From Algoriphagus faecimaris (GTDB lineage Bacteria; Bacteroidota; Bacteroidia; Cytophagales; Cyclobacteriaceae): DNA of 64,000 bases. Below, one piece after another: positions 46,216 through 54,867 of the stretch (positions are counted from its first letter, which is position 1; the number at the start of each line of letters is the position of its first letter). Location: NCBI RefSeq assembly GCF_900101705.1, contig NZ_FNAC01000001.1:62001-126000 (forward strand), written 5' to 3'. The position numbers and the translations under genes were made by a program. Under the pieces are notes generated by a model that worked only from the letters and a program-made list of their open reading frames with translations, made no database searches and was not told where the DNA came from.

Positions 46216-46399
46216 AAGCAATACGGTTTTTGGAATGAGTCTAAGCCAAGGCTCATTTAGTAACCAGAGTTGATCTCTTTTTTGATCATTTTCGTAAATC
46301 TTAAGAAATGACTCCAAACACAAGACGAACTTTGGTGTTTCCTTTCCAGTTTCAAATACAAGACCAAACTGTAGAAACTAATCTTTGATTAATAAATTT

Positions 46400-47500
46400 A
46401 TGTACGATCACCTAAATACAAACCCTATGATACTATCACTCTTCCTAGCTCTTGTGATGGCTTGCTCTCCCGGAGAAAGGTCCGAGGAGCGAACTGATGT
46501 TGAGGCGAACAAGACGGAACAATTCTCTGGAAAAACCGAAAAAGCTACTTTTGCAGGTGGATGTTTTTGGTGTGTAGAGGCTCCTTTTGAGGAGGTGGAT
46601 GGTGTTATTTCAGTACTTTCCGGCTATGCCGGAGGGAAAGAAAAAAACCCTACCTATGGAGAGGTTAGCGGGGGTAGAACTTCCCACAGGGAGTCAGTTC
46701 AGATCACCTTTGACCCAGAAGTTATCAGTTACTCTGAATTAGTGGATATTTTCTGGCAAACCTTTGACCCCACAGATGTCGGCGGATCCTTCTATGATAG
46801 AGGAAGCCAATACGAATCAGCCATATTTTACCATGACACTGAGCAAAAGAAAGTAGCCGAAGAGTCCAAAAAACGGTTGGATCAATCAGGTAAATTTGAT
46901 AAGCCTGTCGCTACACCCATCATCAAATACACCAACTTCTACGAAGCGGAAGACTACCACCAAGATTATTACAAGAAGAATCCCGCAGACTACTATTCCT
47001 ACAGAAGAGGAAGTGGCCGGGATGCCTTTATTAAGAAATACTGGCCCGAATTGTCCGCTGAGAAATACCCGGCGAAATCCAAAAAAGAGCTGAAAGAAAC
47101 CCTGACTCCTCTACAATATGAGGTCACTATGGAAGACGAGACCGAATACGCATTCCAAAATGAGTATAATGGTAATAAAGAAGATGGAATCTACGTATGC
47201 ATTGTGTCCGGGGCTCCTCTATTCAGCTCCAAAGACAAATACGAATCGGGCTCAGGATGGCCTAGTTTCACCAAACCGATAGATGCAAGAATCATAGACA
47301 AACCTGTTGATAAAAGCTTAGGAATGACCCGAGTGGAAGTCCGCAGTAAATTGGGAAACAGTCACGTGGGCCATGTTTTCTATGACGGTCCGGAGCCTAC
47401 TCAGCTTCGCTACTGTATGAATTCTGCCGCGATGAAATTTATTCCTAAAAGTGAAATGGAGTCAGCTGGATATGGAGACTATATTTGGCTTGTTGATTGA
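46400..47500 (+). CDS. msrAB: Bifunctional peptide-methionine sulfoxide reductase MsrA-MsrB, lipoprotein
   Basis: 366 residues from the ATG at 46400; an alternative ATG at 46427 starts directly at the signal peptide (MILSLFLALVMAC, lipobox Cys). MsrA spans about 50-200, with catalytic Cys in FAGGCFWCVEAPFEEVDGV and STEGYAGG-like GYAGGKEKNPTY. MsrB spans about 225-366, with SGSGWPSFTKPI, NSHVGHVFYDGPEP and the catalytic Cys in LRYCMNSAAM. The first zinc CxxC of MsrB is reduced to CIVSGAP (Cys-x-x-Ser), so a zinc site is unlikely. It repairs oxidised methionine in envelope proteins. The fusion MsrA-MsrB and its secretion fit periplasmic repair. Confidence 0.92.
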   Translation: MYDHLNTNPMILSLFLALVMACSPGERSEERTDVEANKTEQFSGKTEKATFAGGCFWCVEAPFEEVDGVISVLSGYAGGKEKNPTYGEVSGGRTSHRESVQITFDPEVISYSELVDIFWQTFDPTDVGGSFYDRGSQYESAIFYHDTEQKKVAEESKKRLDQSGKFDKPVATPIIKYTNFYEAEDYHQDYYKKNPADYYSYRRGSGRDAFIKKYWPELSAEKYPAKSKKELKETLTPLQYEVTMEDETEYAFQNEYNGNKEDGIYVCIVSGAPLFSSKDKYESGSGWPSFTKPIDARIIDKPVDKSLGMTRVEVRSKLGNSHVGHVFYDGPEPTQLRYCMNSAAMKFIPKSEMESAGYGDYIWLVD

Positions 47501-47565
47501 TTAGTCATAAGGATAACATGATCTAAACTATAATTTCAATAAGAATTTTTATTTATTCTAAGCCC

Positions 47566-47610
47566 ATCCGGAACTGTCTGAAAGTATTAGACTGTTCCGG
47601 ATTTTCTTTT
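47566..47610 (+). terminator. Rho-independent terminator after msrAB
   Basis: ATCCGGAACTGTCT (47566-47579) pairs with AGACTGTTCCGGAT (47589-47602), 14 bp with one mismatch, followed by TTTCTTTT. The remaining bases of the 310-base gap to 47811 are AT-rich with no gene. Confidence 0.75.
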
Positions 47611-47810
47611 GATCAGATAAAACTATATTATTATTTCATTCCCTTCAAAAGAATTTAGCATAGGCTTACTCAACTGATTTTTTACTGAATGAACAGATAT
47701 TTAAAAAAAAAATAGGGTTACATCCGAAGATCTCGATGTCATTATCAAAGAAATTTCGGAAAAAACGTATATTTCTAACCTGTTTGATCACCTAAGCTCC
47801 CCAAATAGAA

Positions 47811-48203
47811 ATGAGTAGTAACTTCGATATCATACTTGTAGATGATGACCCTGATTTCTTATTTCTCCACGAAATCCTTGTTAAAAAAGCGGGCCTTGAC
47901 TCTAATCCAAAAAAATTTAGTGATGGCCAGAAACTGGTTGAATTTCTAAAAGCCACTCCTTTAGAAAAAGCAAGTCTACTCTTACTACTCGATATCTATA
48001 TGCCAGGATTGGACGGATGGGCGATCTTGGACTATATTGAATCTCTTAAGCTTCCTGGTAATATAAAAGTGATGCTCTTAAGCTCTTCTGTAAATTTTGA
48101 GGATAAACGCAAAGCAATGGAGTATGCTTCTGTGATCGAGTACATAGAAAAACCGCTGATGCTGGAATACTTAGAGCGATTGAAGGAGCAAGCCATCTTT
48201 TAA
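47811..48203 (+). CDS. Single-domain response regulator (CheY-like receiver)
   Basis: 130 residues, only a receiver domain. The acidic pocket is DDDPDF (about residues 11-15), the phospho-acceptor Asp61 is in LLLLDIYMPGLDGW, the switch Ser is in VMLLSSSVNF, and the Lys is in IEYIEKPLM (about 112). No output domain follows, so it signals by protein contact. No histidine kinase is adjacent, making it an orphan. It converges with the AlkB-like gene and overlaps it by four bases at the stop codons. The Met at 47811 is preceded by AAATAGAA, a weak purine-rich leader. Confidence 0.9.
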   Translation: MSSNFDIILVDDDPDFLFLHEILVKKAGLDSNPKKFSDGQKLVEFLKATPLEKASLLLLLDIYMPGLDGWAILDYIESLKLPGNIKVMLLSSSVNFEDKRKAMEYASVIEYIEKPLMLEYLERLKEQAIF

Positions 48204-48805
48204 CTCAGTTTTCTAAAAGTCAAATTAACTCTAGGCCCCAAAACTTTTTTGGTTTTAGGCAACTGGTGTTCCCAGAAATGTTGGCTTTCTTCTGCCATAA
48301 TCAGTAGACTTCCATGACCAAGCTCTAGATTCAATTTTGGGGCTTTATTTGCGTAGTGCCTAATCTGAAATGTCCGGCTTGCCCCCAAACTCACAGAGGC
48401 AATCGTAGGATTCTTACCCAAGCTCGCCTCATTGTCTCTATGCCAGCCCATGCTATCCTGCCCATCTCGATAGTAGTTGAGCAACACATGAGTGAATTCG
48501 GTTTCACAATAATCTTTCAACTTTTCTCTTATCAAGGCCAAGGGATCTACCCACTTCAAGGCTTCCATCTGAATACCCGAGTAGGAATAAGGCACCTCTG
48601 TATCTCCAAACAAGGCCGTAAGCCGAGGCTGCATTACCTTTTTGCCAAACATCCAAATAGGTTCTTGCCTCCACGGCACAGCCTCAATCAATTGGCTTAA
48701 GAAACGATCTGCCTCCTCTTTTTGTAAAAAGTCAGCATACAAAATTGTTTTCCCCTGAAAGGGTAGTAAATTTTCATTTTCTGAATTGAATAAGCTGCTT
48801 TGCAT
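48200..48805 (-). CDS. AlkB-like 2-oxoglutarate/Fe(II) dioxygenase
   Basis: 201 residues. The iron-binding His-x-Asp is in DSMGWHRDNEASLG (about 128-130), the distal His is in MAEESQHFWEHQLPKT (about 180-185), and the 2-oxoglutarate Arg is in PRVNLTFRKL. NYYRDGQDSMGWHRD and PTIASVSLGASRTFQIRH are typical of the ALKBH2/3-like branch that repairs alkylated DNA or RNA bases. LTALFGDTEVPYSYSG is also typical. It is an isolated gene, convergent with the response regulator, with a four-base overlap of the 3' ends. Confidence 0.9.
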   Translation of the reverse strand: MQSSLFNSENENLLPFQGKTILYADFLQKEEADRFLSQLIEAVPWRQEPIWMFGKKVMQPRLTALFGDTEVPYSYSGIQMEALKWVDPLALIREKLKDYCETEFTHVLLNYYRDGQDSMGWHRDNEASLGKNPTIASVSLGASRTFQIRHYANKAPKLNLELGHGSLLIMAEESQHFWEHQLPKTKKVLGPRVNLTFRKLS

Positions 48806-48906
48806 CCTTTTATAAACTCAGGCCCCATAGGGAAGGTTTATTTTATCCGACTACATAATCAATTAATGAAAAGGCTCCTTATATTTAATCCATCAATCAA
48901 AAGCCT

Positions 48907-49308
48907 ATGAAAAAAGCAGCATGGATTACTGGTATCATCCTGATAGGGGTGTTAGCAGGAGTGTTTTGGTATAAGTTCTTTTTTGTGTTTGGTGAAGGGG
49001 TGAAAGCCGGATCCCTAAACTACTTTGTCAAGAAGGGAATACTTTTCAAAACTTATGAGGGAAGAGTAGTACAAGAAGGTTTTCAAAGCCCTACCGCCGG
49101 AGCCCTACAAAGTAATGAATTCCGATTCAGTGTCGCAGACGAAGAGGTAGCACAACGCTTGGAAAGAGCTTCTGGCAAGTTTGTTGAGCTTCGGTACAAG
49201 GAGTACAACGGTATGCTACCATGGAGAGGTGCAAGTAATTTTGTGGTCACTGAAGTATTGACCGTCAAGGAAGACGGCCAAACTTCAGGGGTACCCTATG
49301 ACCAATAA
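48907..49308 (+). CDS. Small membrane-anchored protein of unknown function
   Basis: 133 residues with one N-terminal hydrophobic segment (AAWITGIILIGVLAGVFWYKFFF) and a soluble beta-rich domain (FKTYEGRVVQEGF, EFRFSVADEEVAQRLERASGKFVELRYKEY, GASNFVVTEVLTV). Proteins like this in Bacteroidota are sometimes labelled 6-phosphogluconate dehydrogenase in databases, but no Rossmann GxGxxG or other catalytic motif is present, so that label should not be used. A periplasmic domain of unknown role is the supported statement. It converges with the Dabb-family gene with a two-base gap. Confidence 0.7.
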   Translation: MKKAAWITGIILIGVLAGVFWYKFFFVFGEGVKAGSLNYFVKKGILFKTYEGRVVQEGFQSPTAGALQSNEFRFSVADEEVAQRLERASGKFVELRYKEYNGMLPWRGASNFVVTEVLTVKEDGQTSGVPYDQ

Positions 49309-49310
49309 GG

Positions 49311-49736
49311 TCACTCTCTTGTCCAATAATCGATCACCGTCACATCCTGAAGATGTGGGCCTAATAGCTCCCCAAACCGCTGATGCGCCGGATGTGGAAG
49401 ATAAGCATCTCTATCCGCTTCGGAATGAAAGGTAAGAGTAAAAGCATGAGTAAGACCTTTATTGAGTCCTTCAGGGCTGGAATTGACCCCCCATTCAAAG
49501 GCTTTTATCCCCTCTATTTCATTCTGTAAATTTCGAAAAGCATCGATCACTCCCTGAATATCCTCAGGAGAGGAAGCTTCTTTGAAAGAAAAATAAACGA
49601 CGTGTCGCAAAACTGAATCAGGCTGGTTCATAATTTTTTCTTCAATTTTAACCTCCTCGACGATTTCATTTTTTTCTTGACTGGTACCGCAGGCCATTAT
49701 TAAAACAAAAGGAAGGAATAGTAAGTATTTTTGCAT
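49311..49736 (-). CDS. Dabb (stress-responsive A/B barrel) lipoprotein
   Basis: 141 residues. The signal peptide ends at the lipobox LIMAC (Cys16). The mature part is a dimeric alpha/beta-barrel Dabb domain: LRHVVYFSFKEASSPEDIQGVIDAFRNL, then EWGVNSSPEGLNKGLTHAFTLTFHSEADRDAYLPHPAHQRF and VTVIDYW. The His in SPE..THAF..YLPHPAH positions is characteristic. Related domains occur in plant stress proteins and in some aromatic-degrading proteins, but a bacterial lipoprotein role is not defined. It is an isolated gene. Confidence 0.83.
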   Translation of the reverse strand: MQKYLLFLPFVLIMACGTSQEKNEIVEEVKIEEKIMNQPDSVLRHVVYFSFKEASSPEDIQGVIDAFRNLQNEIEGIKAFEWGVNSSPEGLNKGLTHAFTLTFHSEADRDAYLPHPAHQRFGELLGPHLQDVTVIDYWTRE

Positions 49737-49866
49737 TTGGAATCACTTTAGGGCACTGATTTACAAAATTTCAGGATAATATCCTCTGTTTTTTTATGGG
49801 ATTGGTTTGATTCTATAGTTTTTCTATTAATTTCAACGAATACTTAATAGAACAACTAATTTAATT

Positions 49867-51051
49867 ATGAAAAACTATATAAATTTCTTCCTGCTCAAGC
49901 CTATTTTGGTGATCGTTTGGTTGGGTATATTTTCTTGCGGTTCAGGCTCTGAATCCAGCGATAAAAATACTTTTCCTACATATCAACTAAGCAAAATAGA
50001 TTCTTTTGAGGTAAACAACCTGACTCGGGTGATTATAAGAGATTATTCTCCTGAGGAAAAACGCTACCTCGGCTATGCCATGGTAGAGGACGAATTACTC
50101 GAAATCAGCGAATCCGGAGAAATTGTTCATCGGGTCAAGAAAAAAGGAGAAGGACCTGGACTGTATGGCAATTGGAATCCAATAGGAATAGCTTTTGGCC
50201 CCAAAGGAGAAAGAGTGGCAGAGCTTCCATTTACCATTTTCACTTTTGATTCGGAGTTTGAACTGCTTAATCAACAGCGCATCCAATCTCCCCTTCCCAT
50301 ACGTGGTTTTGGCCCCATGGGTCGTACAGAATACTTCCAGCATCAAGACAGTACTTATTATCTCGTAGGGCCAAGCAATTACCTCTCCGCTCATTACCTG
50401 ATTAGAGATGAAGAAGGAAGAGATACTCTCCAGAATTTCTATCAGATCAATATCCAATCCGGAGAGATGAAATCAGTAGTGCCTTACAGAGAAAACTCCC
50501 CTTATTTCTCTTCAGAAAATATCTACCAAGAACTGATGACCAAGTCCTTTTTGGTCAATCATCAGACCAACGAGCTTATACTCTTACATGCTATTGAAAA
50601 TGAGATCGAGATCTATGAGTTACCTAGTCTTGCATTAAAAGGCACCATCCCAATTATTCATGAGGAATTTGTACAATACCCGCCTCTGCCCATGGATACT
50701 CCCGGTAACGATGAACGCTTGAATACGCTTCGTTTTATGGCAGGAAGAAATCAAAGCTTGATCCAGCTATCAGATGCTTTCTACCTGATCCAATATTTCA
50801 AAGGAATCTCAGAGGCAGAATATCAGGCACGAAAAGGAAATGATGCGCTCTATTCTCCCACTTTTGATGTAAATGAAAAAGCTATTATTTTAATCAAAGA
50901 TCAAAAACAATTACCTTACGAACTCCCTGCTATTCAGGGGACTCTTTTATTTGGATTGGGCGAAAATAAATTTTTGGTTCAAGAACCTGAAAATCCCGAA
51001 ATTGAGGAAGAAGTAACCCGCTTCAGCATTTATCAAATTCAAACGAAATAA
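49867..51051 (+). CDS. Beta-propeller (DUF4221/6-bladed) lipoprotein
   Basis: 394 residues. The signal peptide ends in a lipobox (GIFSC, Cys24). Repeating beta strands with the pattern of six-bladed propeller lipoproteins of Bacteroidota are visible (LGYAMVEDELLEISESGEIVHRVKKKGEGPG, NPIGIAFGPKGERVAEL, FTFDSEFELLNQQRI, NELILLHAIENEIEIYEL). The assignment to DUF4221 rather than 6-bladed is uncertain. Such proteins sit in the envelope, and their function is unknown. It is followed four bases later by a 2-hydroxyacid dehydrogenase gene on the same strand, which is probably coincidental operon joining. Confidence 0.75.
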   Translation: MKNYINFFLLKPILVIVWLGIFSCGSGSESSDKNTFPTYQLSKIDSFEVNNLTRVIIRDYSPEEKRYLGYAMVEDELLEISESGEIVHRVKKKGEGPGLYGNWNPIGIAFGPKGERVAELPFTIFTFDSEFELLNQQRIQSPLPIRGFGPMGRTEYFQHQDSTYYLVGPSNYLSAHYLIRDEEGRDTLQNFYQINIQSGEMKSVVPYRENSPYFSSENIYQELMTKSFLVNHQTNELILLHAIENEIEIYELPSLALKGTIPIIHEEFVQYPPLPMDTPGNDERLNTLRFMAGRNQSLIQLSDAFYLIQYFKGISEAEYQARKGNDALYSPTFDVNEKAIILIKDQKQLPYELPAIQGTLLFGLGENKFLVQEPENPEIEEEVTRFSIYQIQTK

Positions 51052-51055
51052 AACT

Positions 51056-52045
51056 ATGCGCGTAGCCTTTTTCAGTACCAAATCATACGACAAAATCAGT
51101 TTTGCCAGAAATGCAGACTCTTACACCCATGAATTCACCTTTTTCGAAGCAAAATTGGACAGACATTCAGCCGTACTAGCTGAGGGACATGATGCCGTAT
51201 GTGCTTTTGTCAATGACCAATTGGACAAGCAAACACTCAAAAGTCTCAAGGAAGTAGGAGTAGAACTCATAGCTTTACGCTGTGCGGGTTATAATCAGGT
51301 CGACCTGGATTGTGCTAGAAATCTAGGCATATCCATCGTACGAGTGCCAGCCTATAGTCCTGAGGCGGTAGCCGAGCATGCTTTTGCTTTGATTCTTACA
51401 TTAAGCCGCAAGACCCATAAGGCTTATAACCGAGTCCGAGAAAATAACTATTCTATAGAAGGTCTTACAGGAATCAATCTACATGGCAAAACAGTCGGAG
51501 TCATAGGAACGGGAGCCATAGGTAAAGCATTCTGTCGTATAGCGCTAGGCTTTGGCTGCAAAGTTTTAGCTTATGATATCTACGAAAATGAAGAATTAAA
51601 ATCACTTGGAGTCAGCTATGTCACGCTGGATGAAATCATGCAGCAGTCTACTATTCTATCCCTTCACTGTCCACTTACCCCTGATACCAAACATCTGATT
51701 AATAAAAACACCTTGGAGAAAATGCAGGATGGCTGTATGCTGATCAATACCTCTAGAGGAGCTTTGATCGAAACCAAATCGGTCATTCGCTCTTTGAAAA
51801 ACGGAAAAATAGGTTTCCTAGGGATTGATGTTTACGAGCAGGAGGAAGATCTATTTTTCCAAAACCGATCCGAAGAAATACTCCAAGATGAGCAGATCGC
51901 TCGATTAATGACCTTCCCAAATGTTTTGATTACAGGACACCAAGCCTTTTTGACCAAGGAAGCTTTGGATCAAATCGCCAAGACCACACTGGATAACCTT
52001 AGTGCTTTCGAACAGGGAAAGGTGCTCGAAAATGCAGTGAAATAA
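51056..52045 (+). CDS. D-2-hydroxyacid dehydrogenase, D-lactate dehydrogenase-like
   Basis: 329 residues, full length. The NAD-binding Rossmann signature is TVGVIGTGAIGKAFCRIALGFGC (about 140-165). The catalytic trio is Arg in INTSRGALIET, Glu in DVYEQEEDLF, and His in LITGHQAFLT. RCAGYNQVDLDCAR and VPAYSPEAVAEHAFALILTLSRK are the LdhA-type substrate loop. It is the closest match among the two family members in the window to fermentative D-lactate dehydrogenase (pyruvate to D-lactate, NADH). It follows the propeller lipoprotein gene by four bases and ends at a shared bidirectional terminator. Confidence 0.92.
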   Translation: MRVAFFSTKSYDKISFARNADSYTHEFTFFEAKLDRHSAVLAEGHDAVCAFVNDQLDKQTLKSLKEVGVELIALRCAGYNQVDLDCARNLGISIVRVPAYSPEAVAEHAFALILTLSRKTHKAYNRVRENNYSIEGLTGINLHGKTVGVIGTGAIGKAFCRIALGFGCKVLAYDIYENEELKSLGVSYVTLDEIMQQSTILSLHCPLTPDTKHLINKNTLEKMQDGCMLINTSRGALIETKSVIRSLKNGKIGFLGIDVYEQEEDLFFQNRSEEILQDEQIARLMTFPNVLITGHQAFLTKEALDQIAKTTLDNLSAFEQGKVLENAVK

Positions 52046-52087
52046 AAAAATCCCCGAAACCAATAAAGGAATCGGGGACTTCATTTT
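52046..52087. terminator. Bidirectional terminator between ldhA-like gene and cspA
   Basis: TCCCCGA (52051-52057) pairs with TCGGGGA (52072-52078). Runs of A precede it and runs of T follow (TTCATTTTTTTT), so it can stop transcription of both convergent units. Confidence 0.7.
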
Positions 52088-52106
52088 TTTTAAAAAGCGG
52101 TTGGAA

Positions 52107-52301
52107 TTATCCTACTACTTTCACGTTAACTGCGTTAACACCTTTTTTACCTTGAACTACGTCAAATGTAACTTTGTCATTTTCACGGATCTCGTGAACC
52201 AAGCCAGAGTGGTGTACAAATACATCTTCACTTTGATCAGCTGGTGTAATAAAACCAAAACCTTTGGTTGTGTTAAAGAATTTTACTGTTCCTTCATTCA
52301 T
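52107..52301 (-). CDS. Cold-shock protein (CspA family)
   Basis: 64 residues, one cold-shock domain. RNP1 is KGFGFITP and RNP2 is DVFVHHSGL, within MNEGTVKFFNTTKGFGFI. It binds single-stranded RNA/DNA and melts mRNA structure in the cold. It is the last gene of a minus-strand run of four that begins with a fatty-acid desaturase and includes a DEAD-box helicase, with gaps of 5, 9 and 2 bases. This packing makes one cold-adaptation operon likely. Confidence 0.96.
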   Translation of the reverse strand: MNEGTVKFFNTTKGFGFITPADQSEDVFVHHSGLVHEIRENDKVTFDVVQGKKGVNAVNVKVVG

Positions 52302-52306
52302 GATTA

Positions 52307-52555
52307 CTAATTTTTACTTTGTTGTTTGTTATTTGAATATTGATTTCTAGAAATCGGTTGTTTTTTTGGTGGCTCCGGTTCCGGAGGAGTTTCGGATATA
52401 TTTCCAAACTCATCGACATAGGCCAACATGTCTTCCAGGTCCCCGCTTTTAGGCTGTTCTTTGCGGGCTAGTTTCTTTTCTAATTTTTCTTTTTGTTTTC
52501 TTTTTTTAAGTTCTGCTTTTTGTTTTTTGATGAATGTGTTTTGATTTTTCGACAT
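52307..52555 (-). CDS. Small lysine-rich protein between helicase and cspA
   Basis: 82 residues, no signal peptide. The first 37 residues are a Lys/Glu-rich helix (KKQKAELKKRKQKEKLEKKL). Then comes a short acidic segment (GDLEDMLAYVDEFGNISETPPEPE), and the tail is Gln/Asn/Ser-rich (KQPISRNQYSNNKQQSKN). The composition suggests an RNA-binding or unstructured protein. I do not recognise a named family. Its position, five bases before cspA and nine bases after the DEAD-box gene, suggests it helps the helicase or CspA. It is short but has a real start and coding composition. Confidence 0.75.
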   Translation of the reverse strand: MSKNQNTFIKKQKAELKKRKQKEKLEKKLARKEQPKSGDLEDMLAYVDEFGNISETPPEPEPPKKQPISRNQYSNNKQQSKN

Positions 52556-52564
52556 TGTAGCTTT

Positions 52565-53761
52565 TTAATTGACAAATGTGATGGCTCTGCCGGTTTTACC
52601 AGCTCGACCCGTACGGCCGATTCTGTGGATATAGCTATCCATAGACATGGGAAGCTGATAATTGATCACATGGGTCACATCAGCCACGTCTATACCTCTA
52701 GCTGCCACATCAGTGGCTACTAGTACTCGTGTTAATCCTTTTTTGAACTCCTCAATCGTACGATTTCGGAAATTCTGGGATTTATTTCCATGAATCAATC
52801 CGGAGTTTATTCCCGCCTGATTCAATTTTTTACTTAATCTATCTGCAAGTCTTTTGGTCTCGGTGAAGATGATTACCTTTTCCAGATCTGGATTTTGAAA
52901 TAATCCTTCCAACACTAAAAACTTATCTTCTGTTGATTTCAACCGGATGATTTCCTGGTCTACATTTTCACTGGTAGTGACACCACTGTTAACTTTCACC
53001 TCTACTGGGTTATGAAGTAGAGAATCAATCATTGCCTTTTGATTAGGCTCTAGAGTTGCACTGAAAAGCATGGTCTGACTTCTCTTAGTCATTCCTCTTA
53101 CGATCTTTTTGACATCATTGATGAAGCCCATATCCAGCATACGATCAAACTCATCCAATACCAGCGTATCAAATTTATTCAAGTGCAAAAGCTTGCGATC
53201 GGTGAGATCTAGCAACCTGCCCGGAGTACCTACGACTACGTGTAGCTTTCGGCTCAGAGTTTTGAAGTCAGAATTGATATTTGTGCCTCCGATAAAGGTG
53301 GCAGAATATAGATTCAATCCTTTGGCTAGGCTTTTAAATTCCTCTTCAATCTGCAAGGCCAACTCCCGGGTAGGAGTGACGATCAAAGCGGTTTTTGCTT
53401 CGTTAGAAGACTTTATTTTTTCGATTATAGGGATCAAAAAAGCTGCGGTCTTACCGGAACCTGTATTAGATATTCCCAATAAATCCCTACCGTCCAATAA
53501 TGGCAATACTGCCTGTTCTTGGATATTGGTCAAGGTTTCATATCCTTTGGCCTTTAGATTTTTGAGAAGCTGATTGGATAAAGGAAGATCAGAAAAAGGA
53601 CGCTCGGATCTAAATCCTTCTTGTCCACTCGGTTGAGCTTTTTTGACAAGCAGGTTAGCATCTAGTTTGGATACTTTTGCTGCTTTTTGATTGACCCTTC
53701 CCCCTCTGTTAGCTTGTGGCTTTCCTTGAGGTTTGGGTTTGTTTCTTGTATTAAAGTGCAT
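52565..53761 (-). CDS. DEAD-box RNA helicase (RhlE-like)
   Basis: 398 residues. Motifs in order: Q motif region (FSDLPLSNQLLKNLKAKGYETLTNIQEQA), Walker A SNTGSGKTAAF, Ia TPTRELALQ, GTPGR, II as DEFD rather than DEAD (LVLDEFDRMLDMGF), III SATL, then TETKRLADRLSKKL, VATDVAARGIDVADV and VI HRIGRTGRAG. The basic N-terminal 45 residues are low complexity (KPKPQGKPQANRGGR). Such helicases unwind RNA in ribosome assembly or cold-shock translation. The C-terminal basic tail is missing after GRAITFVN, which is short for RhlE. It starts two bases from the desaturase stop. Confidence 0.94.
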   Translation of the reverse strand: MHFNTRNKPKPQGKPQANRGGRVNQKAAKVSKLDANLLVKKAQPSGQEGFRSERPFSDLPLSNQLLKNLKAKGYETLTNIQEQAVLPLLDGRDLLGISNTGSGKTAAFLIPIIEKIKSSNEAKTALIVTPTRELALQIEEEFKSLAKGLNLYSATFIGGTNINSDFKTLSRKLHVVVGTPGRLLDLTDRKLLHLNKFDTLVLDEFDRMLDMGFINDVKKIVRGMTKRSQTMLFSATLEPNQKAMIDSLLHNPVEVKVNSGVTTSENVDQEIIRLKSTEDKFLVLEGLFQNPDLEKVIIFTETKRLADRLSKKLNQAGINSGLIHGNKSQNFRNRTIEEFKKGLTRVLVATDVAARGIDVADVTHVINYQLPMSMDSYIHRIGRTGRAGKTGRAITFVN

Positions 53762-53763
53762 AA

Positions 53764-54753
53764 TTAGGCTTTTACTGGCTCCAGCTCAGGGCTATTCCCC
53801 AAGAGATAGAGCATTTTAAAATGATCAAGTACAGCCCCTACAAAATTCGGCTTTGAATAGTAAGGAACATTAAATTCCTCAGCCGTTGCTTTTACAATTT
53901 TTGATATTTCACGATAGTGAACATGACAAATGTCCGGAAACAAGTGATGCTCAACTTGATAATTCAATCCACCGATAAACCATTCCAACATTCTGGAATT
54001 AGGCGCAAAATTACAGGTAGTTGCCATTTGATGAAGCATTCGCTCACCTTCAACTATACCATCTTCATTTGCTATTGGAAATTCTACCTCAGGCACGATG
54101 TGAGCAGTCTGGAAAACCATTGTAATTACAAACCCTGTCACTGCATGCATTGCGATAAAGGCAAGGAAGATCATTCCTGCAGAAAAGGGAGAGAATATCA
54201 AAGGTAAACCTAGGATCACAGCAAAATAGCCAAGCTTCCAAGCTATAATCTTCAGTAAATTATTTCTGTATGCATTTTTACCTTTTACCAACCCTTTTCT
54301 ATGATAGCGAGTAAGCCTGACAAAATCTTTGGCTGTCACCCACCCTATCGTGGACAAGGAGTAAAAGAACCAAGCATACAAGTGTTGATACTTGTGTAGT
54401 CCGTTTTTTTCTGCGCTAGGGGAAAAACGCAAAAAGAAAGGAGCATTGATATCATCGTCGTGTTCGTCGATGTTGGTGTAACTATGATGCAACACATTGT
54501 GCTGTATCTTCCAAACTGTAGAGCTGGCGCCCACAAAATTTAGAGTATAACCAACCCACTTATTAACAGTTGGGTTTTGAGAATAAGAACCGTGGTTCGC
54601 ATCATGCATCACTCCCATACCTACACCGGCCATTCCGAATCCGGCGAGTACAAAACAGGCAAATAACTGCCAAGTCTCTGTAGCTAAACCAAAAATGACT
54701 GCTGCGATAGGAAGAAGATACAGAGAAAGCAACACTATAGTCTTTACGACCAT
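53764..54753 (-). CDS. Membrane fatty-acid (acyl-CoA/acyl-lipid) desaturase
   Basis: 329 residues from the first ATG (54753). The three His boxes are HDANH (in GVMHDANHGSYS), HHSYTN preceded by QHNVLHH, and QVEHH (in NYQVEHHLFPDICHVHY). Four membrane helices are expected. It introduces a double bond in acyl chains and raises membrane fluidity in the cold. The reading frame stays open upstream to 54972 and encodes a segment (VRFSESVLSEFSQTLRSRVY) typical of the N-terminus in this family, with no ATG, GTG or TTG before 54753. The true start may be an AUU at 54865-54867. It heads the run of four minus-strand genes ending in cspA. Confidence 0.9.
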   Translation of the reverse strand: MVVKTIVLLSLYLLPIAAVIFGLATETWQLFACFVLAGFGMAGVGMGVMHDANHGSYSQNPTVNKWVGYTLNFVGASSTVWKIQHNVLHHSYTNIDEHDDDINAPFFLRFSPSAEKNGLHKYQHLYAWFFYSLSTIGWVTAKDFVRLTRYHRKGLVKGKNAYRNNLLKIIAWKLGYFAVILGLPLIFSPFSAGMIFLAFIAMHAVTGFVITMVFQTAHIVPEVEFPIANEDGIVEGERMLHQMATTCNFAPNSRMLEWFIGGLNYQVEHHLFPDICHVHYREISKIVKATAEEFNVPYYSKPNFVGAVLDHFKMLYLLGNSPELEPVKA

Positions 54754-54867
54754 GTGTGCATTACCGTATTTAGATTGATTTGTGGCCTTGAAATGACCAT
54801 AAACTCTACTTCGGAGGGTTTGAGAGAATTCAGATAAAACTGATTCTGAGAATCTTACTGTTTTAAT

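Noticed and set aside
48907-49308. 6-phosphogluconate dehydrogenase label
   Set aside because: No nucleotide-binding fold or catalytic motif in 133 residues; the label would be a database artefact.
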